A stretch of 64,000 nt of DNA, from NCBI GenBank assembly GCA_020091685.1, contig CM034597.1, positions 1,248,646 through 1,312,645 of the forward strand, in the 5' to 3' direction. Below are positions 58,096 to 64,000 of the stretch, one piece after another; positions within the stretch are counted from its first letter, which is position 1; every line of letters begins with the position of its first letter. The position numbers were made by a program, and so were the translations under genes. This DNA comes from Lutjanus erythropterus. Its lineage: Eukaryota; Chordata; Actinopteri; Lutjaniformes; Lutjanidae. Below the pieces are notes generated by a model. It was not told the origin of the DNA. It saw nothing but the letters and a program-made list of their open reading frames with translations, and made no database searches.

Positions 58096-58380
58096 TTTGC
58101 TGTGTAACTAGTAGCACTCAGGAAAGTATTTCTCAAAGCTTTGGAAGGACAGGAGTTTTCCAGACCAGTGGAGAATTTCAGTGGGGAGCTGTGCTGGAAT
58201 GGGCACCAAAAAATGTGAAAAATGGTCACCATTTGCTTCCACTGTTTGGGAGATTCTGGAATGCTGTTTTCCTGTGAAACTCCAGCAGTGTTTTGTGGAC
58301 TGAAAAAGTAAACCTGATCTTCAGTTGGCATGAGGTACATAATGACTCCACTTTCATTTCTGGGTTAACTATCCCTTCAA
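58096..58380 (-). mobile_element. Decayed relative of the TTAA MITE, inverted
   Basis: Read on the minus strand, it begins 'ttgaagggatagttaaccc' and continues 'aaaacactgctggagtttca', 'caggaaaacagcattcc' and 'tctcccaaacagtgg', in the same order as 36812-37000. The terminal TTAA has become TTGA and the other half is missing. Confidence 0.7.
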
Positions 58381-59561
58381 GTATTTATTCCCACCAAGGT
58401 AATTTTTGGATCAGTGACAAGACACACCAACATGGTTTTGGTGAGTTTTGTTTTGTTTCTGTCGAGTATGACTGAAGTGTGTTTTATGATGAGTTAACAA
58501 GGCCATGAAGCTCATTTTAACTAAAAGTGAGAAACTTGAATTCAGAAGGTGAACAGTTGTGTTTTTCTGTTTAATAAGGACAACAAGTGTAAGTTTGGAA
58601 TTTCTTCCTTGACATTTTGTGAGTTTTTTTGTTATTTATTAGACTAAGAAAGCTATGAGAGCTTGTGTAATGCAGCCAGCTTAGCTGCTCTTGAGTTACA
58701 AAGTAGCATTATCAGAGAGATGGGCTGGGGCTAACTGCTTGGCATGCTAAGTCCAGTATGTCTGCAACACAATGCATCGACATCTTTGACTTAATGTCAA
58801 AACTGCTATTTCTTCATATCCCGATGCTTGTATGAGGACATTTTTTGCTAAATTGCAGAATAAACTATTGATCTATGATGACTATTGATGAAAATCTTGT
58901 TGATTCCTCCCTGCGTGAGTGTAGAGTGCTCATGCAGCTCCAGAAAGAAGGCTTAGTCCTTGATTTGAAAGGACTGACAGCAAACCCTGACACTTAGCAC
59001 TGATGTTTTCTATAGCTGAATCATGTTCTACAAAAATCAGTCTTAGCTTAGACTTAATTTAGCATCACTTTATGTGTGTCTAACCAGATATTCAGGAGAA
59101 TTAAGGAAAAAAGAGTACCAGCCACTCTATTGAGAACATTATCATGCATAATATTATGTTTTATCCTTGTTATGATCATATTTAGTATATAACATTTACA
59201 GTTTAATATTATCCATGTTTTGGGTCAACAGTGGGGAGGACTAACTGACTCATCCACATCCAGCCACTCTGACACTTATGTATTGTATTATGTTTCTTGC
59301 TTAAGTCTGTTCATGTTCTGTATTTCACTTTGCTCCAATACAAATTTTCCCTTGAGGACAAAAAAGTTAGTGGTGATGAGTCAGAGACCAAATTGGGTTC
59401 ATCCTGAACTGTTGAGGCAGCTCAGTCTTTCAACTTTCAGCACTATTTGAATAGGAATGTAACAACACAATTTGTCCTTCATATTACCAGCGTCAGTCAG
59501 TTCTCTTTTATTTCAGCATTCAGATCATATTTGCATCATTCTCCAATGCATTTTCATTTCA
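58381..59561. other. Non-coding, nothing recognised
   Basis: No gene, RNA or repeat boundary. The frames at 58293 and 59220 show no domain. Confidence 0.5.
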
Positions 59562-59725
59562 GGAGTCCCTGTGATCTAGTGGTCTAAGATGCATACCATG
59601 AAATCACAACGTCCTTACTTTGATTCCAGCTGGGAGCCTTTGTTGTATGTTGAATGTCCTCCCCTCTCCCTCTCTCCCTGAATGACCTGTCTATGTTCAC
59701 TTTGAACTGTCAAATAAGAGCTAAA
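59562..59725 (+). mobile_element. tRNA-derived SINE with a different tRNA-like head
   Basis: The A-box-like 'tgatctagtggtctaag' and B-box-like 'ctttgattccagc' are spaced as in a tRNA. The downstream body 'gcctttgttgtatgttg', 'cctcccctctccctctctcc' and 'tgacctgtc' is C/T-rich. A similar body follows the different heads at 30403 and 46851. The end reads 'gaactgtcaaataagag'. Confidence 0.7.
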
Positions 59726-59984
59726 TTTGGTAAAAGAAAGGTTTTTAAATAACATTTTCTTTTATTTATATGTATTTTTATGTAGTGACAAACGATTATG
59801 TAAGTGGAGAGGCAGTTGCACACATGGCAGGAAGGGATCAGAAAGGTGTGTAAGCACAGTATCATGGTTATGGTTTCTACTAGAGATCAATTGCCAGTGA
59901 CTCCTGAAACAACATGTACAGTAAGACTGTTGGAGAGTACCGTGAGTGGCAGGCATCCCGCACCGTAACCACTTTATCTAAGTC

Positions 59985-60590
59985 TTGTGATGTAGTCACT
60001 CAAACACCAGTTAGCAATGTGAAATGGTTGCACTTTGGTTAGGGGTAGACACCAAAACTACTTGGTTAGGTTAGGGAAAGATCGTACTTTGGGTTAAATT
60101 ACATACATTACTGCAGTCACATGTCAATTTTCTTGGCTGATTTCCATCTCTGTTTATTCATGGGTTTAACCTGCCAATTCTTTTTGGCCGATTCCATTTT
60201 TCAGTCTTTCTAAGAACAATAATTGGCAGCATTCACAAACACTTTTACATTTTACATACAACGTTTCTGCTTGGCAGTGATGATATGTAGAATTCAACTA
60301 CTTTGCACAGTATTAAGATTTGAACCTGAGTCTCTCAATAACACTACTTAATGCCTATATAGATTCGTTTTCAGCTGAAAGGAAGTGGTGTGGGGGGTTT
60401 ACTTTTCCTTTAAATTTTAATGTAAGTCGAAGCTGACTTTTGGTTTCACATAGAATATGAACCCTTGGGGTCTTGGGTGAAAGTCTTGTGTTTGTTTAAC
60501 CCCTCCATCCAGCCCAGCCTCTACCATATGCAGACTTTATACATATCCTGTCACTAGAGGTTTCCACCTAACAATAATGGTCATAATAAG
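59985..60590 (+). repeat. GGTTAGG-rich dispersed repeat, copy 3
   Basis: 'tttggttaggggtagac', 'aaaactacttggttaggtta', 'gaagctgacttttggtttca', 'cttgggtgaaagtcttgtg' and 'tcctgtcactagagg' occur in the order seen in the other copies, with an AT-rich insertion or divergence in the middle (about 60120-60420). Confidence 0.6.
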
Positions 60591-61686
60591 ATGTTTGTGT
60601 AGACTTACACAGCCATTTTAGTGTTTAAAATAGGCTGGTTCTTTTGGTTTATTTTATGTGTGTTTACGTAGGTGTGTCAGTTTGGTAGGATTTAGATGTT
60701 GATTTCAAATATGGAAGTGTATTTTAAGATATTATTAATGTAATTTGCATGCAGAATAGGTTCACTCAAGCAGTGGACAAAAAAAATCATTCCACCACAG
60801 CACTTCAAAAATAGCCCACTTGCTCAGGAAAAACACAGACCTGGCAACCTGAATGCCAGGTCTCAATCCTGAAAACATAACATGATATTAACATGTACAT
60901 CATGATGGGTTAACTCTGAAAACCATGTATACACAGCATTAATGTAACACATACTTGAGCACCATGATGGAGTTTGGATTGGTTGATTTATGTAGGAAAC
61001 AACCAAATGAAAATATAATAAATGGAAATAAGAAATTACATTTTCCAGTTTTTCTTATTTGTGTCCGAGTTCAATGTTAGAGGTTTCTTTTTGGGGGTGT
61101 AAAAAAAGAGGAAGAATCAAACTTGGAAGAGGAAGAGGAAGAGGAGGGCTTTTTGGGTGGGAGGGTGTTTTGACAGTTACCCACAGCACAGTATAGTGGT
61201 GGCAGCAGCCTGTCACTCTCTCACACCCTCCTGAGACCCATTTTACACCTGTGTCTGCTGCTTTCTCTCTCCTGGCTGTGTTCCTTTTCTCTGTCTACCC
61301 ATACTCACACTGACTTTCTTCGCCTTTATTCATCCCACAAATTCCTCTCTTCTCTCCTTCCTTCTTCCCTTCTCTTTCAAGTTTTAAAGAAGAGACAGCT
61401 AGAGAGAGAGAGTGAGCTCCTGCTATGCTGTTTGTCTCCCTCCACATCCAGACCTCCCTCTGCGCTTTAGAGTTCCTGAAAAGGCTGAAATATCCAACAT
61501 GCGTTGTCATCGTTTATCTCCAGAGATATTCTCCCCGTCTCTATTCTAAAATAACTTCATACGGTATATTGATACCACACAGGCTGTTTAAAGTTGAAAC
61601 AAAAGTATTTTAAAACAAGGAATTGAATGCATCATATGGTCAGTAGTTAACAGGCCCAATAAGCCCTGAAGGCAAATTACTTACTA
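60591..61686. other. Non-coding, nothing recognised
   Basis: No gene. A purine-rich GGAAGA tract lies at 61118-61148 and a CT-rich stretch at 61255-61375. The frames there reflect composition. Confidence 0.5.
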
Positions 61687-61947
61687 TTACTGAACAGTGT
61701 TGGGAGTAACGCATTACAAAAGTAACGCAATTATAGTAATGTATTACTATTTACTGTAATGCAGTAATATATCGCATTACTAATAAAATTTCTGTAATAT
61801 TATACCAGTTACAATCTAAGTAACGCGCGTTACAAAGCATTTTAACTCGATTAGGTATAGTTTTTTAAGAATTCACCAACACCGCGAGGCATCCCGACAA
61901 CAGAAAAAAATCTGCGAGAGTCATTTCCTGTTGCTGGAACACAAAGA

Positions 61948-62350
61948 TGACTACAGACACGGATTCTACATTTGCGAGATGGACATACTCACATTATTTT
62001 CAGTTCTTCAGAGAAAAGGACAAGAGCATAATAGTCAAGTGCAATCTCTGTGCGACACTGAGGGAACTGTCTACTTCAAAAAATTAGCACTAGTAAACTG
62101 GACCGGTCCCACGCTAACACTAAGCTAAACGAGAGAGATGCACCTGCGGATAAGAGAAAGACAACCGAGGACGAGCATACGGGAAAGACAAAGCAACAAA
62201 AGTTAAGTTTCTCTCTGTCTGCCATGCTTCTTGAAGCCAGAGAAGTGAGGCAGAGTATATTGTGGAAGACATGCTCCCCCTATCAACGGTAGAATGGCCA
62301 ACGTTCATAAAGCTTGTCAACAAAATCCCTGTGAACACCAGCAATGACAA
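61948..62350 (+). pseudogene. hAT transposase remnant (BED finger and a middle block)
   Basis: An ATG at 61948 opens MTTDTDSTFARWTYSHYFQF, truncated here, followed by KDKSIIVKCNLCATLREL, the first half of a BED finger (C-x2-C). A TAG then interrupts at about 62086. 'gacattttgaggaag'-type coding resumes at about 62250 with YIVEDMLPLSTVE and, after a stop, PTFIKLVNKIPV. The catalytic domain is deleted. The equivalent middle block occurs at 31010-31100. Confidence 0.7.
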
Positions 62351-62492
62351 GGTAATCTAACGTTGTCATAGAGAGTGGGCCATGCGGCCATCTACAGTGT
62401 TATTATTACAGACAGCAACCTAAACCGCGAGTCCACATGCTGTTGAGGAGAAGTAAATCTGTGCACCTCAGGTTCACGGTCGAATCCGAATA

Positions 62493-62614
62493 TACAGTGG
62501 AGAAAATAAGTATTTGATCAAATGTAAATTAATTTCTAAACTTTATATGATGATATTATTTCTGGATTTTTTGTTGATATTCTGTCTCTCTCTGTTAAAA
62601 TAAATTTACCATAA
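62493..62614 (+). mobile_element. Tc1/mariner terminal fragment nested in the hAT element
   Basis: 'tacagtggagaaaataagta' is a left Tc1 end of the family seen at 20537-20776. The following 'ctggattttttgttgatat' and 'tctgtctctctctgtt' belong to the right untranslated part of the same family, so the gene between them is deleted. The right terminal repeat is missing. Confidence 0.7.
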
Positions 62615-62770
62615 AGTAAAAGTAACTCAAAAGTAATGCAAAAGTAGTGTAACGCATTACAATTCAGGGACAGTAATATTGTAATGTAACTAATTACTTT
62701 CAAATGACAGTAACTAATAATATATAATGTATTACATTTTGGATGTAACTTGCCCAACGCTGTTACTGAA

Positions 62771-63139
62771 CCTGGTCAGTCTAGTCTCTGAGGCAGTTTC
62801 TTTTGTGCAAGTCTTTCATTGTGCAATATGATGCAGTAAAATAGATTGTTAGCTTGCGTGTGTATCGAATGCATTTCCTCCTAAAACATCTAGAAAATAT
62901 CTTTTCTACTTTTCATGTTAACTTGCTTATATTTGTCTACACTGCCTTGTTAACAAACTGTTGTGTTAATTGGTGTATTACTGCCATTAAATATAACAAC
63001 TATTGACCAGTGGAATAGGAGGAAATTGCCAGCTGTATGCAATTGACCAGTCCAGTCATAGGTTAGTAACTGTAACTAGGATTGTCAAGCTTTTGTCATA
63101 TTTGTAGTCTCTCAAAACCATGAAACACAAGAGCGCACG
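62771..63139. other. Non-coding, nothing recognised
   Basis: No gene or repeat boundary seen. Confidence 0.45.
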
Positions 63140-63790
63140 TGTGGTGAATGGATTAAACTCTGTTCTTATCTGTTCTAACATGAGATGGCAATGTTAGCAT
63201 GTCTGGCTAACTAACACTAGCTTACCAGCTGTAGTAACTTTACCTCCACACAAACTTGTTAGATATCACTGCATCTGCATTTGTTCTGTGGGGGTTTGAG
63301 GAGGAGGATGTGGGCTGATGAAGAATCAAAGTGGGTCAACGACAATGCATCTCTGGCTCACTGTCTCAGGTCTATGCTGGGTTAGCTTAGCTCTTAACCC
63401 GGCTCTCTTCTGTGATCGCAGTCCAGCTGGTCTGGCTGGGTGACCTGTCTCAAGGTCCACCGCACTAATTGAGTCCCTATGCTTCTTTTTTCCCACATTG
63501 TGTGCATTTCTGTAAATTATCATGTCGATATACCTGCTGTATTTCACCATCAAGCTTTACCATCAGTCTTTTAGCATTACCGTTATATCATGTATGCAGC
63601 TGTTAGCTAACTTTACATAAACACTTTGACAGTGTTCTTGTTTTAAAACATGTCAGATGGAAACATTAAAATGTCAGCTGGAGACTTCTCAGCTGACTCA
63701 AGTTGAGTTAGCATTAGCTTATATCAACCAGCTACACGTATCAAATCTGCTTGTGAGTCATTATTTTAGCCGACAAAATCTATGGTGGCC
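63140..63790 (+). repeat. Dispersed repeat, copy B (partner at 13270-13905)
   Basis: Aligns in the same orientation with 13270-13905, sharing 'gttagcatgtctggctaac'-like, 'gggggtttgaggaggaggat', 'ttcttgttttaaaacatgtc' and 'aaccagctac' landmarks in order. Both contain scattered indels. No coding content. Confidence 0.65.
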
Positions 63791-64000
63791 AGCTTGAAAG
63801 GAGAAGCTGCTTTTGTATATGTCGCTAAAGAATCATAAACCTCACGTCTCAACAATTTGATGTTAAATCTGCCATCGTTATCACTGTAAACTGCATAAAA
63901 GTAGTGTGAGAATAACAGACAAAAAGCTATAGATAGCAAACCATTGCAGAGGAAAAATACTTACAAGTCAAGCTCCACTAATTAGCTTATTACCTTCTAA

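Larger units (their letters stand above)
61695..62762 (+). mobile_element. hAT element (BED type) with perfect 8-bp target duplication
   Basis: TTACTGAA lies at 61687-61694 and 62763-62770. The left end CAGTGTTGGGAGTAACGC and the inward-read right end CAGCGTTGGGCAAGTTAC are inverted repeats, with 'agtaac' words clustered inside both ends. The interior keeps two short pieces of transposase coding sequence and a foreign Tc1 fragment (62493-62614). The remnant at 30900-31306 is a relative. Confidence 0.9.

Noticed and set aside
1..64000. CRISPR arrays, bacterial-type operons, defence systems or viral integrations
   Set aside because: The sequence is eukaryotic repeat-rich DNA. No regularly spaced repeats, operon-like gene runs, LTR pairs or viral genes were seen.

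Overview
This 64 kb window looks like non-coding DNA of a ray-finned fish, most likely a percomorph teleost. It is AT-rich, full of microsatellites, and carries the usual teleost mix of repeats: an L2-clade LINE, a Rex1-like LINE, Rex3/RTE-like LINE pieces, tRNA-derived SINEs, several Tc1/mariner remnants and many hAT elements. I found no convincing host protein-coding gene, rRNA, functional tRNA or CRISPR array. Every long reading frame with a recognisable product belongs to a transposable element, and all of those copies are broken. The window therefore reads as intergenic or intronic sequence. Family names rest on remembered features of fish repeats and on motifs read here, not on a database search.

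Layout. At 190-480 there is an old repeat, and at about 1509-5185 a long L2-type LINE (+) that has lost the core of its ORF1 esterase and of its reverse transcriptase. A Rex1-like LINE 3' end (-) lies at 10056-11150. A non-autonomous hAT with a perfect 8-bp target duplication is at 15020-15755. A stack of three Tc1/mariner families plus a SINE occupies 20369-22585. At 30.2-32.3 kb there is a 44-bp perfect palindrome, a SINE, a hAT remnant, an L1-like remnant and a fold-back element. Small elements with terminal inverted repeats are at 33684-34128 and 36812-37340.

The most striking structure is 38605-44032. A unit of about 2.7 kb is present twice in tandem, with its edge inside a hAT transposase gene. 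The second unit carries many small deletions, so it may be a false duplication in the assembly. The complete hAT element that overlaps it is 42641-45172.

From 45 to 64 kb the window holds more SINEs, a GGTTAGG-rich repeat family, and hAT insertions at 50601-51481, 53623-56252 and 61695-62762. These last three sit between 8-bp target duplications. The hAT at 53623-56252 splits a Rex3/RTE-like LINE fragment. A diverged repeat of about 650 bp occurs in the same orientation at 13.3-13.9 kb and 63.1-63.8 kb.

No genes here work together as a pathway. What the sequence records is successive and often nested insertion and decay of transposons.
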